From contig SDUX01000005.1 of NCBI GenBank assembly GCA_008729055.1, positions 1,248,875-1,312,874 on the forward strand: a stretch of DNA of 64,000 nt, written 5' to 3'. The position numbers and the translations under genes are program-made. Shown here one piece after another: positions 1-10,129 of this stretch. How positions within the stretch are numbered: position 1 is the stretch's first letter; every line of letters starts with the position of its first letter. This stretch comes from Pyropia haitanensis (Eukaryota > Rhodophyta > Bangiophyceae > Bangiales > Bangiaceae). The notes beneath the pieces were generated by a model, which made no database searches, was not told the origin of the DNA, and was given only the letters and a program-made list of their open reading frames with translations.

Positions 1-1125
1 GAAGTACGCCACTGGACGCCGTCCGCGTCCATCATCTTGCTCAAGGACTGCGCCCACAGCATACCCGCTGGCATCTGTAGACACGTAGATTGGGTATCTC
101 TTGTCGAAAGGCCTTAGCAACGGTGCGCTTGTCGTTAGGTCCTGCAGCTGCTCAAAGGCTTTCTGGGCGTCGGGTGTCCACTCGAAGTCGACATTCCCAG
201 TCAGCCTCGTTAGCGGCGTAGCTACGGCAGCCATTCCCTTGATGAATCTTCGATAAAAGTTGACCATACCGAGGAAAGATTGTACATCCTTTTTGCTCCT
301 CGGTGTTGCCCACGTACGGATGGCTTGGACCTTGTAGTCTTCCATAGAGAAGCCTTTCTTGGAGATGACGTGGCCAAGGTAGTCCACAGTAGTTCGAGCG
401 AACTGGCACTTGCTCAGCTTGGCGTAGAGCTTGTGTTCTCGTAATTTCTCGATTGCTAATCGTAGGTGCTTGAGGTGATCGTCATAAGTTTCGCTGTAGA
501 CTAGGATGTCGTCGAGGTAGACACAGATGAAGTCGTACAGATAGGGTCGGAAGACATCGTTCATTAGGTTCATGAAGACCGCGGGTGCATTTGTCAGACC
601 AAAGGGTACGACGGTGAACTCATAGAATCCGTACTTGGTTCGAAACGCCGTCAAAGGTATTGTTTCTGGGTCAAGGCGAATCTGGTGATAGCCAGAGCGG
701 AGGTCGATCTTTGTAAAGTACTTGGCCTTTCGCAGTTGGTCAAAGATGTCGTCGATGCGTGGTAGTGGGTACGCGTTCTTGATAGTAGCCTTGTTCAGGG
801 CCCTGTAGTCGATGCACAATCGCCAGCCACCGTCCTTCTTCGCCGCAAAGAGGACGGAAGAGCCCCACGGTGAGGTGCTTGGTTGGATGAATCCCTTCCT
901 TATGAGGCCGGCCAGTTGAGTCTTGAGTTCTTCGAGCTCCCATTCGGCTAGTCGGTAAATTCCGCTACGACGCGGTTGGGCGTCATCGGTCAGCTTGATG
1001 CTAAATTTGTGACTGCGCTCAGGAGCGAGTCCGTCGGGGAGCTCGTCTGGGAAGACATCAGCGTACTCTCTTTGAGAATCTCTTGAACTTCTTTCTTGTC
1101 TTCGCCTTGTCCCATCGTAATGGCG
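1..1125 (-). CDS. pol, reverse transcriptase region (copy A, partial)
   Basis: Runs off the left edge. The frame is open from a TAA just above 1125. It encodes the RT fingers and palm: a DYRALN motif, then [10 protein letters not shown], then [10 protein letters not shown] with the YxDD catalytic pair, followed by the connection and first residues of RNase H (VSTDASG). Ty3/gypsy RT copies retroelement RNA into cDNA within virus-like particles. The frame is -1 relative to the protease ORF upstream of it. It is the same reading frame as the RNase H-integrase part seen in copy B. Confidence 0.85.
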
Positions 1126-1714
1126 TTAATGTCGAAGGTGCTAGAGGGATCTTCCGACTGCAGGTAGATGGCAAAAACAGGGCACCTTTGAACGAGGTCC
1201 CGAGCAAGGCGGTGCCGACTGATCAGAGCTTCGGGCTTCTTGAGGGAGGCAGTGATGGAAATGTTCTTGTGGTTGAACTTGAAGGAGATCTTGTTTTTCT
1301 TGTTGTTGATTTTGGCGTCCTTGTCATCGCGCCACTTCTTTCCCAGGATGAGGTCGTACGCGCTCAAGTCACAAACAGCGAACCGAAGTCGCTCTTGGTA
1401 CGGTCCGATGTGAATCTCAAGAGGGTCAACGGTTTCAGCGAGGACATGGGAGCGGCCATCCGGCATGCTTGCCGCGAAGTCCGTTCCTTTTGTTTTCTCA
1501 TGCAGGGAGGTAACGAGGCGCCTTGAGACAACGTTGATGGGAGATCCGTCGTCGAACAGCACCTTAACAACTTTTCCATTGACAGAAGCAGTAGAAAGCA
1601 GAAGCCCGAGTCGCGGGCCTTCAAATGGTGACGACATATTTTCAGGAACCGAAGGAGCGTCTTTCACAGATGTTGAGGACTGTTGCTGCTTCAGTTCCGC
1701 TGGCCTTTTGGGCA
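990..1714 (-). CDS. pol, aspartic protease region (copy A)
   Basis: The frame is entered from gag by a -1 shift at the heptamer at 1706-1712; no ATG is needed. The protein has a retropepsin-like core: [15 protein letters not shown] stands where the D-(T/S)-G active site of retroviral-type proteases is expected (DDGS here), and LILGKKW is the distal hydrophobic-Gly motif. It would cleave the Gag-Pol precursor. The frame closes at 990, past the protease end, while the RT coding continues in the next -1 frame; identical in copy B. Confidence 0.65.
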
Positions 1715-2811
1715 GTCCTTAGCCATGTGTCCTTTCTCGCGGCAGCGAAGGCAGAGACCCTCGCGCATGCAGCGCTGGCGTTCGTCTGGCGTCAGCTTTT
1801 CGATCTTGATGCTGGAAATGTCCATCGGGACAACGCCCGTCGTCGGTAGCTTCCCAGAAGTGCTGTTAACATTGCTGGTGATACGGGACACTCCAGCCTT
1901 GGCCGCTTCCACGCGCAGGGCGTCCGTCATCAGTGATTCAAGATCGGTGTACGTCTTGAGGCACAGTGCCTGCCAGATGTCGCGCTTCAAGCCTCGGCTA
2001 TAGCGGTCGATCTTTTCCGCTTCAGTGATGTCCGGGATGTCCAAGAGGACGCTCAGGAAAGTCCTGTTGAACGTCCCGACGTCCTTGGTTTGGCGCCATG
2101 AGTGCAGCTTGTCCCGCGCCGCCTGCGTCTTGTTCAGAGGGCTGAAGCGACGGATGAGCGCAGCCCGAAAGGTAGCCCAGTCGGGGACCGCCGTCGTCCG
2201 ACTGTAGGTATGCCACCAGGTGAACGCTTCACCGTCCAGGTAGGTGCGGTCGCAGGGTCGTCAGCGCAATATGAGTCCATGTTGCGAGCACCAATGCTTC
2301 AATTGTCTGCCCGGGCTTGCGGAGAATCAGCGGGGCTTCCCCGCATCGTCGCGCTCGTGCAGCTTGCGTCGGCCAGCCTTGCCCAATTCGCTTAGGCCTC
2401 GGCCTATAGCGTCGGACTTATTGAGAGGTACCGCCGTCGTCCGCTGTAGGTATGCCACCAGGTGAACGCTTCACCGTCCAGGTAGGTGCAGGCGATCCGA
2501 CACGCTTCGTCAGGGTCAGTCAGCCGCACATATGAGTCCATGTGCGAGCACCATGCTTCAATTGTCCCGGGCTTGCCGGAGAACAGCGCGGGCTTATTCG
2601 GCCTCGCAGTCGTCGCGCCTCCACTCGTGGCCTTAGCCTTGGCGTCGGACAGCTGTTTCTTGGCGTCCGCCAATTCAACCTTATGAGCCTCGAGCTCGGC
2701 GCTCATCTGCGAGACGAACGCTGTAAGTTGATTCCATGACTCCGCGGAGGGTGCGGTTGAGGCCGTTCCCGGATTAATCGGGCTTACAGTTGCAGGATTC
2801 GGGGGGTCCAT
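1691..2811 (-). pseudogene. gag (copy A), broken by 242-bp duplication
   Basis: Same gag as copy B but split: the N-terminal part reads from 2811 down to about 2490, the C-terminal part from about 2247 to 1691. Bases 2248-2489 are an extra, error-laden repeat of the adjacent gag segment and destroy the frame. The C-terminus retains the nucleocapsid CCHC knuckle ([14 protein letters not shown]). The slippery heptamer at 1706-1712 lies just before the gag stop. Confidence 0.85.
2248..2489. repeat. 242-bp imperfect tandem duplication inside gag of copy A
   Basis: This stretch is absent from copy B. It looks like a low-fidelity second reading of the neighbouring gag sequence: many one-base indels against the segment that follows it, then a jump back to the GCCGTCGTCCG..GTATGCCACC region before the correct sequence resumes. 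The density of single-base indels, unlike the otherwise near-identical copies, suggests an assembly or raw-read artefact rather than evolution. Confidence 0.8.
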
Positions 2812-3175
2812 TGCGTCCTGGGTGAGGTCCGGAATAATCAAATTAACCCAACAGATCCGGTTTGACTTACTCCGGCAGAGCACGGGGCAAGTCTTACAAG
2901 ATGTGCAAGTTAATTTGACCAAGCAAAATAGTGCTGCACTAGCTCTGGACAAGCACGGCCGTCGTGGCTACCACGTTTCCAAAGATGGACAACACTATTT
3001 GATGGGTCACAAGCGATGCGATGAAGCAGAATTCGAAGACTCAAATCACGCAATCGGATTTTCCCGCCGGCCGCCGCGCACGGGCCCGAGTCGGGTCGTG
3101 CCGGATTTCCACGCGGGGGAATCAAAGGGGGAAAATCGCGTCTCTTGCACAGATCCTGGGGGGTGTTGCGAGGTG

Positions 3176-3826
3176 TCAGTCGGTGCGGCGCGCCAGCGTG
3201 CGGTGGTGATCCTTGCCAAGCTGGTGGCGTTCGAAGTGCTCGACCGTCTCGAATTCGCGATCGCACAGGTCGCAACGAGGGCGGGTCTCTGGACGGTTGA
3301 CCGTATTGCGGTGGCGCCGCGACCAGCGATAGTCGCGCAGCACTGTCAGGCTGTTGCAACGCACACCGCACGGCTTGCAAACGTATCTGCCCTTGGGGAT
3401 GGTCTTGGCGATACGGCGCTGCTCCCGCTGCTCAGCTGCGCGCGCGGTCGTCGGTCGGATGTGGCCGATTTGTGGGGCCGGCGGTGCGATGTAGCGCCGG
3501 GCCGGATCCTGCGCGGGCAGCAGCAGGCGCCGGTTGGTTGGGACCGCCGGGCCTGACGTGGCCGGGCCCTTACCCTTGCGCGAGAGGGGGGCTTGGATGC
3601 GGCTGGCGCCGCCGATGCGGCCGTCGCCGCCACAGAGGATGACGTGGATGCGCCCGCCGGGGTGCCACGTGCCGCCGCGGTGTCGCGCGCCGCCGCGGTG
3701 CCGCGCGCCGCCGGGGTGCCGCGCGCCGTCGGGGGGCGCGCCGTCGCCGCCGAGGAAGTCGGGGCGTCCGCCAACGCCGAGGAAGAAAATTCCGAACCTG
3801 ATTTGGCACTCACTGGGTTTCAACAA
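3176..3826 (-). pseudogene. Zinc-finger ORF upstream of gag (copy A, frameshifted)
   Basis: Copy of the 212-codon ORF described for copy B (13038-13676). Near 3590 the G run is one base shorter than in copy B, so the Ala/Arg-rich N-terminal half and the zinc-finger C-terminal half lie in different frames. The two-finger region (YVCKPC.. and RCDLCDREF..) is otherwise unchanged. Confidence 0.7.
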
Positions 3827-4290
3827 TCAGTCGACCAAAAGAAAAAAACCGTGACAGGGGCCACCAGGGCAGTGTCAGGGCAGTGTTCTTTCGGTGTGAT
3901 TCGTGGAACCCGCTGCGTTCGTATTACAATGCCCCAGGCACGCCGAACACAGGGGGCAGCACGAGTGCACAAACACAGGGAGGGCCAAATCCAGGACGGA
4001 ATCGCAACGTCACCGCCAAGAGGAAGTCGAACTATCTGAAGCTACCACATGTGAGGCACCACCCACACACGGGCAGCCCTCAACGTACTGGTGCCGGTGT
4101 CAGCAACCCGTGCGAGCCAATGAGGATGCCGGGCGCGGGGAAGGTGACGGGTGGGATGACGGTGATGGGGGTGGGGAAGAGGATGGGCGTGACGTCGGTG
4201 AGGGTCGAGAGGGTCGAAGGTAAAGGAGGTCTTTGTCTCTGTCTGTGGTTGTTCCCCCGAGGTCTCTCCCGGTGGCGCCCACACTCACGC

Positions 4291-4298
4291 ATTATATA
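4291..4298 (-). promoter_or_regulatory. LTR TATA box
   Basis: Minus strand TATATAAT, followed by a C/T-rich leader. It is placed well inside the LTR as expected for a U3 core promoter driving the genomic RNA. In the second LTR the same site reads TATGTAAT (plus 14154-14161), one transition away, so the two LTRs may differ in strength. Confidence 0.5.
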
Positions 4299-4506
4299 CC
4301 CCCAGGGGGGCACCCAGGGTGCCCCAAAGCATGCGATTGCCCGTCGTGCCGGTGGACGGCACCAAAGCTCTCAAAACAAAGCATGGGCTCTCAGAAAAAA
4401 GCAAGGGTGGGCGTGTGCGCCCCAAGGCGCCCCACCAGAGAGCCCCAAACGGGGGGGGGGGACGGTGTGCGGCGCTCGTAGCGCCGCGCGGCTGGCCCCA
4501 CGCGCC

Positions 4507-4630
4507 ATTCGACCCGAAAAGCCTCAGAGGCGTGTAAGCAGACGCCAGTCTTCGGGTCGAATATCTCCCGTGGGTCAGCAAGTCTTGTCGCTCCCATTGG
4601 TCCACGGGGAGATTGTTCCGGCTTGCTGAC
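4507..4630. promoter_or_regulatory. Two perfect inverted repeats in the LTR
   Basis: ATTCGACCCGAA at 4507-4518 is exactly complementary to TTCGGGTCGAAT at 4551-4562, and GTCAGCAAG at 4574-4582 to CTTGCTGAC at 4622-4630. Both lie upstream of the minus-strand TATA box, in U3, and are kept in the second LTR. They could be dimeric transcription-factor sites or hairpins. Confidence 0.45.
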
Positions 4631-4912
4631 GCGTCAGAGATGTGGCTCGTCTTTTGATCCGTTAGTCCGTTGATCCGTTGGAGACTGTACCCGTCGGCAG
4701 ATGAGTCAGGGTAGTGACGGTTAGCCAATCCGCGGCTCCCGTGCTGACCGTCCGTTAGTAGTAGATTATCGGACGGACACCGCGGCAAGCCCCAGATTAC
4801 CTTGGAGTTGATGCGTCTTGGAAGGAGTTGGCTGAGAAGGACAGGGAAGGAGAGGCCCCAGTCCTTATCCCCTAGGCTCCAGTCTTGGGGATTTAAGGGG
4901 CATATCCTTACA

Positions 4913-4923
4913 CCTCCCCCCCC
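4913..4923 (-). other. Polypurine tract of copy B
   Basis: Minus strand GGGGGGGGAGG lies immediately upstream of the LTR start (TGTAAGG). This is the expected position for the plus-strand primer of reverse transcription, and it fixes both the 3' LTR boundary and the orientation. Confidence 0.8.
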
Positions 4924-4989
4924 TTAGGACGCGCGTCGCAGGAAAGCGTCCAACACTTCAGGTGCGTTCGCAAGGTCTTGCTTGGTCAG

Positions 4990-6793
4990 CTAGGAGTTCT
5001 CGCTGACGTCACAGCCTTTCCACTTGACCAGGTACTGTAGTCGTCCACGGCGCTTTCGTGACCTTATGATGGAGTCGACTTCGTACTCGACAGAACCGTC
5101 CGGAAATGCCACCGGAGGCGGAACGGGAGGAAGTCGGCCATACGGATCAGCGCGGTACGGCTTCAGCAAGCTCGCATGAAAGGCGTTGTGAACCTTGCGA
5201 TCGAGCACCGCTTGGGGAAGATCCAGGCGGAACGTCACATCGTTGATGCTCTCAGTGACGCGGTACGGTCCCGAGTACTTGGGCATCAGCTTGCGAGCGC
5301 CTTGGAAGGCATCTGGCATAAGGTGTTTGGTACTTAGTAGCACCAGATCGTCCACGGCGATCTTGCAAGGTCGGCGATGGCGATTTGCGTACGCCGAGCG
5401 CGCCTCATTTGCACTCTTGATGGCTGAGATGGCAGTCTCTTGAGCATGTTGGAGACCGCTTAGCCAGTCAGACACTGCAGGCATGCTTGACTCTGAGTTT
5501 TCGAGGATGTCCATTGGTACCGTCTTAGGTTCGAATCCGTAGTTCAGGAAAAATGGGGAGTACGTTGTAACAGCATTTGGCGACCGGTTGTAGGCTACTT
5601 CGGCAGCAACCAGAAAGAGGTCCCAATCGCGTTGGTGATGGTTGACAAAGTTTCGCAGGATTTCTTCGATCTTCTTGTTCATGATCTCAGTTTGTCCGTC
5701 GGTTTGCGGGTGGTACGCTGAAGAGGCCTTGATCTTGACCTTGAGAATCTCCGTGAGCGACTGCCAGAAGTTGGAGAAGAAAATGCGGTCCCTGTCGCAG
5801 ACAACATTAGCTGGGAGTCCGTGGTGTCGATAGACGTGATCGTGATAGAGCTGAGCTGCAACTGGCGCCGTACAGTCTGGCTTCATAGGGGCGAGGCGAA
5901 TCATCTTGGAGAGGCGGTCGACAACGACGTGAATCCCGTTGTGACCTCTTGGAGTCAGAGAAAGAGGCGTGATAAAGTCCATGGAGACACTTGCCCATCG
6001 TTGGCTCGGGGGGTCCAGGGGTTTGAGGTGACCCAGAGGTGAATGAGTGCTAGCCTTGTTCCGCTGGCACAAATCACATGTTTGTACGTATCTTTGGATG
6101 TCTTTCCGCATTGTCTTCCAGTAGTACTTGGAAGAAATAATCTTGGTTGTTTTCTTGACTCCCATGTGCCCTTGGCACGGGACATCATGGTAGTCGTGGA
6201 GTAGTCTTTGGCGTAGAGTACCGACGGGGATACACGTACGGTCACCTCGTTTCAACAACCTCATGTGTAGCCGGTAGGGAGATACCGGGTCTTTGACTAG
6301 GTCGGCAAACTCGGGGTCCGCGTCGTACTCTTGTCTTAAGGTGGCAAGGTCTTGATCACTTTGGTTGATGGTCATGAGGTTGTTGATTTCAGTTTTCTTG
6401 GGGAGTTCTTCAATGGTCTTGGTCAGCACGCGACTAAGAAGGTCTTGATTGGGGGCGTGCTTGTCGGGAGCACCTTGTGGCTGCCTGGAAAGGGCATCAG
6501 CTACGGGGTTCGAAGTGCCCTTGATTGGGACAATCTTGAACTGGAACTGGTCCAGAAACTCCAGCCACTTGACTTGGCGATCGTTTAGCTTCTCTTGGGT
6601 GCTTAGGTATCTCAGGGACTCATGGTCGGTGTGGACCTCAAAGGGTCTTCCGTAGAGGTAGCAGCGCCAATGCCGGATAGCTTGTACGACTGCAAGCAGT
6701 TCTCTTTCACGAATGCTGTAGCGCTGCTCGTGGATGTTGAGAGTTAACGAGAAGTACGCCACTGGACGCCGTCCGCGTCCATCATCTTGCTCA
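4990..6793 (-). pseudogene. pol: RNase H (distal part), integrase, truncated chromodomain (copy B)
   Basis: The frame is the same as the RT part at 10148-11229 once the 3354-bp insertion plus TSD is removed (a multiple of three). Order: RNase H remainder (ERELLAVVQAIRHW, HTDHESL), zinc-binding HHCC (H..H in DYHDVPCQGHMG, then CDLC), integrase core with D in SMDFITPL, D in VVCDRDRIF and E in GQTEIMNKK, GPY-type module, then a chromodomain beginning YEVDSIIRSRKRRGRLQYLV. The chromodomain stops at TAG (4990-4992 on plus), where the family has a conserved Trp, yet coding-like sequence (NAPEVLDAFLRR) continues beyond the stop. G-to-A nonsense change is the simplest reading. Confidence 0.85.
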
Positions 6794-6808
6794 GGCCCGT
6801 TCGCAGTT
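6791..6808 (+). repeat. TSD (TCA) and left terminal inverted repeat
   Basis: TCA followed by GGCCCGTTCGCAGTT. About 30 bp further in lies ACGGTATATACC, matching the right-end subterminal motif. Confidence 0.9.
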
Positions 6809-6966
6809 CGCGTACCGTCTCATGTGACGACGGTATATACCTGCGAAAGGAACGGGAGAGGGGAGTCCGGTCGGTATACCAAATACATAAGTTTTGAACA
6901 ACTTAACATGACTCTTTTTGAAGTATCACAAACACTGGAGTGTGACTTGAAGAGTGGGGTGTGCAG

Positions 6967-8211
6967 ATGGTCCGCCCTGCTCGAGCGCCACCAAAGCCCG
7001 TTCATATCGCCGCCTACAGCATCATGGACCCCACTCCTATCTGGCGGGCGGGTGCGTTCATGACGTCTGTGGCTGGAGCCTTGCATGCCCACCGTGGTTT
7101 GTTCTCTGACCCCTTTCAATACACATCTGTTTCTGTACCCTTTTCCGACGTCCGGGCACGCTACGGCGCCCTATTCCCTCGCGCTATGCGCATGTCCGAT
7201 GGCGCCTTTGATGGCCTGGTGGCACTCTTGCGCCCTCTCTTGCCCCGTCGTGGCCTCTCTGCGGAGACGCGTACTGCTTTGGCGCTGCGCTATTTGGGAG
7301 GCGGTAGCTACGTGGACATTTGCGCGGCGTTTGGGGTACACCCGGCCTCATTGTACCGCGCAGTGTGGGAGGTCGTGGACGCTGTTAACTCTACCACTGC
7401 ACTGGCTCTGGACTTCCAGGTAGGGAACAGTACTCGTCGACTCGCGTACGCTGCTGGCTTCCAAGCGGGGCGGAATTCCCCGTTCTCCAACGTCATCGGA
7501 GCGCTCGATGGCGTGGCGATTGAGCAGGAGCAGCCCCTACCATCGGATGTTACGTGCGTGGCCGACTACTACTCTCGGAAGGGCTTCTACGCTTTCAATG
7601 TGCAGGCCATTTGTGACGCTTCGTACAAGTTTCGATGGATGTCCTGCATGAGTCCTGGGTCTTCTCACGACGCGACGGCGTTTTCTTGTACATTGCTCGG
7701 GCAGGCGCTCCTGAGGCCGGAGGACCCCATAACAGCGGCGCTGATTAGGGATGGCCACTGTATTGCGGCAGACGATGCGTACGCTGCAAGCGAGGCATTG
7801 GCCGTCCCGTGGCCAGGTGGTGGCAGGGGTGATCGCTGGCGGGACTCTTACAACTTCCATCTCTCATCCCTCCGTATTCACATTGAGCAGGCTTTTGGGA
7901 TGCTTGTGTGGCGGTGGGGGGTCTTCTGGCGACCTCTTCGTGTGCCCTTTTCGAAGCGGCCAGCTTTGATTCGAGCGTGCTTTCGTCTGCATAACTATTG
8001 CTGTGACGAGTCCGAGAGCGGTACGGACCGCTTGGCACCGTTCGCCAACGACCGCGCTGGAGGGAATGTTTACTTGGCGCCGAACGACACCGTGAGTGCC
8101 GACCAGCGTGGTCGACGTCGCGACCGGGAGCGCTCCTTGTTGAGGGTGAAAATGACTCGTCGGGTGGAAGAGCTTGGATTGCTGCGCCCGGGGGTACCTC
8201 CCATGTACTGA
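6967..8211 (+). CDS. Harbinger DDE transposase
   Basis: About 415 aa, starting at the first in-frame ATG. Nuclease of the DDE_4/IS5-like type that cuts and joins transposon ends. Visible catalytic block: D near residue 181 (GALDGVAI), the accessory SPGSSHDATAF motif near 235, D near 269 (IAADDAYAASE) and E near 307 (HIEQAFGMLVWRW). N-terminal region (about 60-140) has a helical segment (YVDICAAFGVHPASLYRAVW) like the HTH of the family. Length is normal and there are no internal stops. It converges with the accessory gene; both would be needed for movement in known Harbingers. Confidence 0.93.
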   Translation: MVRPARAPPKPVHIAAYSIMDPTPIWRAGAFMTSVAGALHAHRGLFSDPFQYTSVSVPFSDVRARYGALFPRAMRMSDGAFDGLVALLRPLLPRRGLSAETRTALALRYLGGGSYVDICAAFGVHPASLYRAVWEVVDAVNSTTALALDFQVGNSTRRLAYAAGFQAGRNSPFSNVIGALDGVAIEQEQPLPSDVTCVADYYSRKGFYAFNVQAICDASYKFRWMSCMSPGSSHDATAFSCTLLGQALLRPEDPITAALIRDGHCIAADDAYAASEALAVPWPGGGRGDRWRDSYNFHLSSLRIHIEQAFGMLVWRWGVFWRPLRVPFSKRPALIRACFRLHNYCCDESESGTDRLAPFANDRAGGNVYLAPNDTVSADQRGRRRDRERSLLRVKMTRRVEELGLLRPGVPPMY

Positions 8212-8367
8212 ATCAAGTGTGTGCACAAGACATTGTTTCTCTTACGTGCGCCATGTGCACCGCCCACCGCATTCAAGAAGCCCATGTGTACCGTGGTGCC
8301 CTCGCATTACAATCGGACGCAGAATGAACAGCTCTCTAAACGACACAGGCAATCCCTTGAAAAACCC

Positions 8368-9727
8368 TCACGCCTCCTCCTCGTCCACGGATGGGTCAAA
8401 AGAGGAGCCAGCCACGGGGCCGGCAGTATCATCTTGACCACGCCCGCCGCCGCCGACCGCTGCGACCGGCTCTGGTTCCGCTGCAGTCTCGAGAGGCTCT
8501 TGGCCGACGGAGGACTGCAGAGCACTTTCCAATCGCGTCGTGAGGGCCAGAACAATCCCAGACGGTAGGCCAGCGTCCTGCGCATTCTTGAGGGTAGTGG
8601 ACAGAGCAACGAGCTCTGCCAGGCGCGCTTGCTTTGCGGCCGACGCTGCAATGCTGGCAGAGCTGTCGATCAGCGACTGAATTCCGGCCTCCACCGGGCG
8701 CCTACGCTTGGCTCGAGAGGTCGCGGCTCCCACCGTGGTCAGCCCAGGCACGTCGCCCTCTACGCCCGCGGGCCCCACTTCAGGGTTCATGAGCTCCAGA
8801 ACAATCTCCTTGTCTTTCAGCAACACGAACAAATAGTCCAACAGCGTGTCCCCTTGCGAGAAGTTTGACCACAAGTTCGGATCGTTCTGGCCTGAGCTGG
8901 AGTAGCGCTTATGCACGCGCCAAAAACCAGAAGCAATCTGCACACAGAGAGTGATACACACGAATGAAATGATGCCGGGGCGTCAGACAACCGCTACGGC
9001 GGCGGAGAAGCGCAGAAAGATCCCTCCAATACAACCCTCACCGCAGCACTCAAGCGGGCCCGATAAATAGATCGCGCTGAGAACATACCTCTGTCCACTT
9101 TGCACGCAAGAACTGACCCGTGCGCCGAACTGTGTGAAGGTTGGGGTCTATTGCTGCGTCTGCGCACGCGGCGGGAACAGTGAAGACCTCTGGGCCGTTG
9201 AACACCTCCGCCACGACCACTGGCCAGACCTCCGTACGACTCGACCTCGAGTCCACCTGTTGGCGGGACATCGGGCCGCGAAACACGATGACACCAGCAG
9301 CGACCTCGCCATGGCACATCACATGCGCGAGACGCGCTCTCTCGTGCTTGGTAAACGGAGGCTGTCGGTCTGGGCTCGGTTGGATGGCTGCCGTGCCACC
9401 GCTCTCGGCAGACACTTGTGCAGGGGTAGCCGCAGCAGGGACGGTCGCGTCAGGATCGCTTGGCGCTCCGCTCTGTCCTGCGGGTGTGCGCCGAGGAGGG
9501 GAGGGGCGAGGCTCGTCGGGCGCAGGGGAACCAGGATTCGACGGGGGAGGGAGAGCGCCCGACCGAGCACCCGAGGTAGATCCATCCGTCCTGGTGATAG
9601 CCGGCCCAGCACACGAGACCCCATTCTGTCGGCACCGGTCCGCGAGCATCTGCTTCGTCCCGTGAATGGGGAGCCCCCGACGCTTCAGTTCGGATCGCAT
9701 CTGCTTAACAGTTACACGGGAAGCCAT
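8368..9727 (-). CDS. Harbinger accessory protein with SAP domain (2 exons)
   Basis: Exon 1 is 9727-9089 (213 codons from ATG), the intron 9088-8938 (GTATGT..CAG, 151 bp, phase 0) and exon 2 8937-8368, giving about 402 aa. Residues 3-35 form a SAP motif (VTVKQMRSELKRRGL..MLADRCRQNG), a DNA-binding helix-extension-helix. A Pro/Ala/Ser linker follows, then a conserved-looking region around the splice (LRAKWTE joined to IASGFWRVHKRYSSSG) and an Ala-rich tail with a basic KRRR stretch. Known Harbinger second genes encode Myb/SANT-like proteins that bind ends and import the transposase; I infer the same role, with SAP as the DNA-binding part. I see no clear Myb repeat. Confidence 0.75.
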
Positions 9728-10009
9728 ACTGGTCCGATCCGACGCAACAACAGGTAGGAAGAAGGCGTGAGGCTCTGGTCCGGAAGCGTGTGTGTGGATG
9801 TGCGGGTTGGCGTCTCGAGTGGTTCCGGGGGCGGGGTCGCTTTTGCATTGCCGCCAGTGCGTGTCCAATGTTGTGGGTCTTCTTCCCGGCGCCTCTGCCC
9901 GCCAATGGACTTTGTCCAACGACACCCCTCGAACCTGTGAGTTGTCTCTGGCAACTCCAAACTGGGTCTCAATTCGATCGTCAAGTCTTGATCTCTGCAG
10001 TGTACGCCG

Positions 10010-10070
10010 CGGTATACCGCGGTATAGACATACGCGGGCGACCCGCGTATGTCTATACCGCGGTATACCG
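10010..10070. promoter_or_regulatory. 29-bp perfect palindrome (3-nt loop) near the Harbinger right end
   Basis: Arms 10010-10038 and 10042-10070 are exactly complementary around CGA. The arms contain two overlapping GGTATACC/CGCGGTATA-type units; the same GGTATA core occurs at both transposon ends. It lies upstream of the accessory gene and is probably a multimeric binding site for the transposase or accessory protein. Confidence 0.7.
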
Positions 10071-10129
10071 TCGGGATGGGCACAGCCAATCAGATCGGCG
10101 TTACGCGTATATACCGTCACGCCGTTTGC

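Larger units (their letters stand above)
1..4912 (-). mobile_element. Ty3/gypsy chromovirus, copy A (left-truncated by window)
   Basis: Reading on the minus strand: LTR (4050-4912), extra zinc-finger ORF, gag, protease, reverse transcriptase and the start of RNase H, which leaves the window at base 1. It is nearly identical to copy B (positions 44-2247 correspond to 10148-12351; later positions shift by about 9862). It holds the uninterrupted site (TCA at 41-43) that in copy B is occupied by a Harbinger transposon. A 242-bp noisy duplication breaks gag and a one-base G-run difference breaks the zinc-finger ORF, so this copy is not coding-competent as written. Confidence 0.9.
4050..4912 (-). 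repeat. LTR shared by copies A (5') and B (3')
   Basis: On the minus strand it starts TGTAAGGATATG at 4912 and, by inference, ends ..CCTCACA at 4050, giving TGT..ACA termini and about 863 bp. The 4912 end is firm: copies A and B are identical up to here and diverge immediately after. The other end is inferred from TG/CA termini and a primer-binding-like TGGTAGCTTCAGATAG beginning two bases beyond it. It contains a minus-strand TATATAAT, a CCAAT box (ATTGG on plus, 4596-4600) and two perfect inverted repeats. Confidence 0.7.

Noticed and set aside
1083..1526. Open frames on the plus strand across gypsy gag/pol (also 2822-3556, 11187-11630)
   Set aside because: They are antisense shadows of gag, protease and the zinc-finger ORF, and carry no motif.
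3654..3740. GC-rich short tandem repeats suggestive of a CRISPR-like or regulatory array
   Set aside because: They are the coding repeats (ARGTxAA) of the zinc-finger ORF; no spacers.
4021..4047. tRNA gene fragment next to the gypsy LTR
   Set aside because: The resemblance (TCGAAC..GCTACCA on plus) is what a primer-binding site looks like; there is no full cloverleaf.
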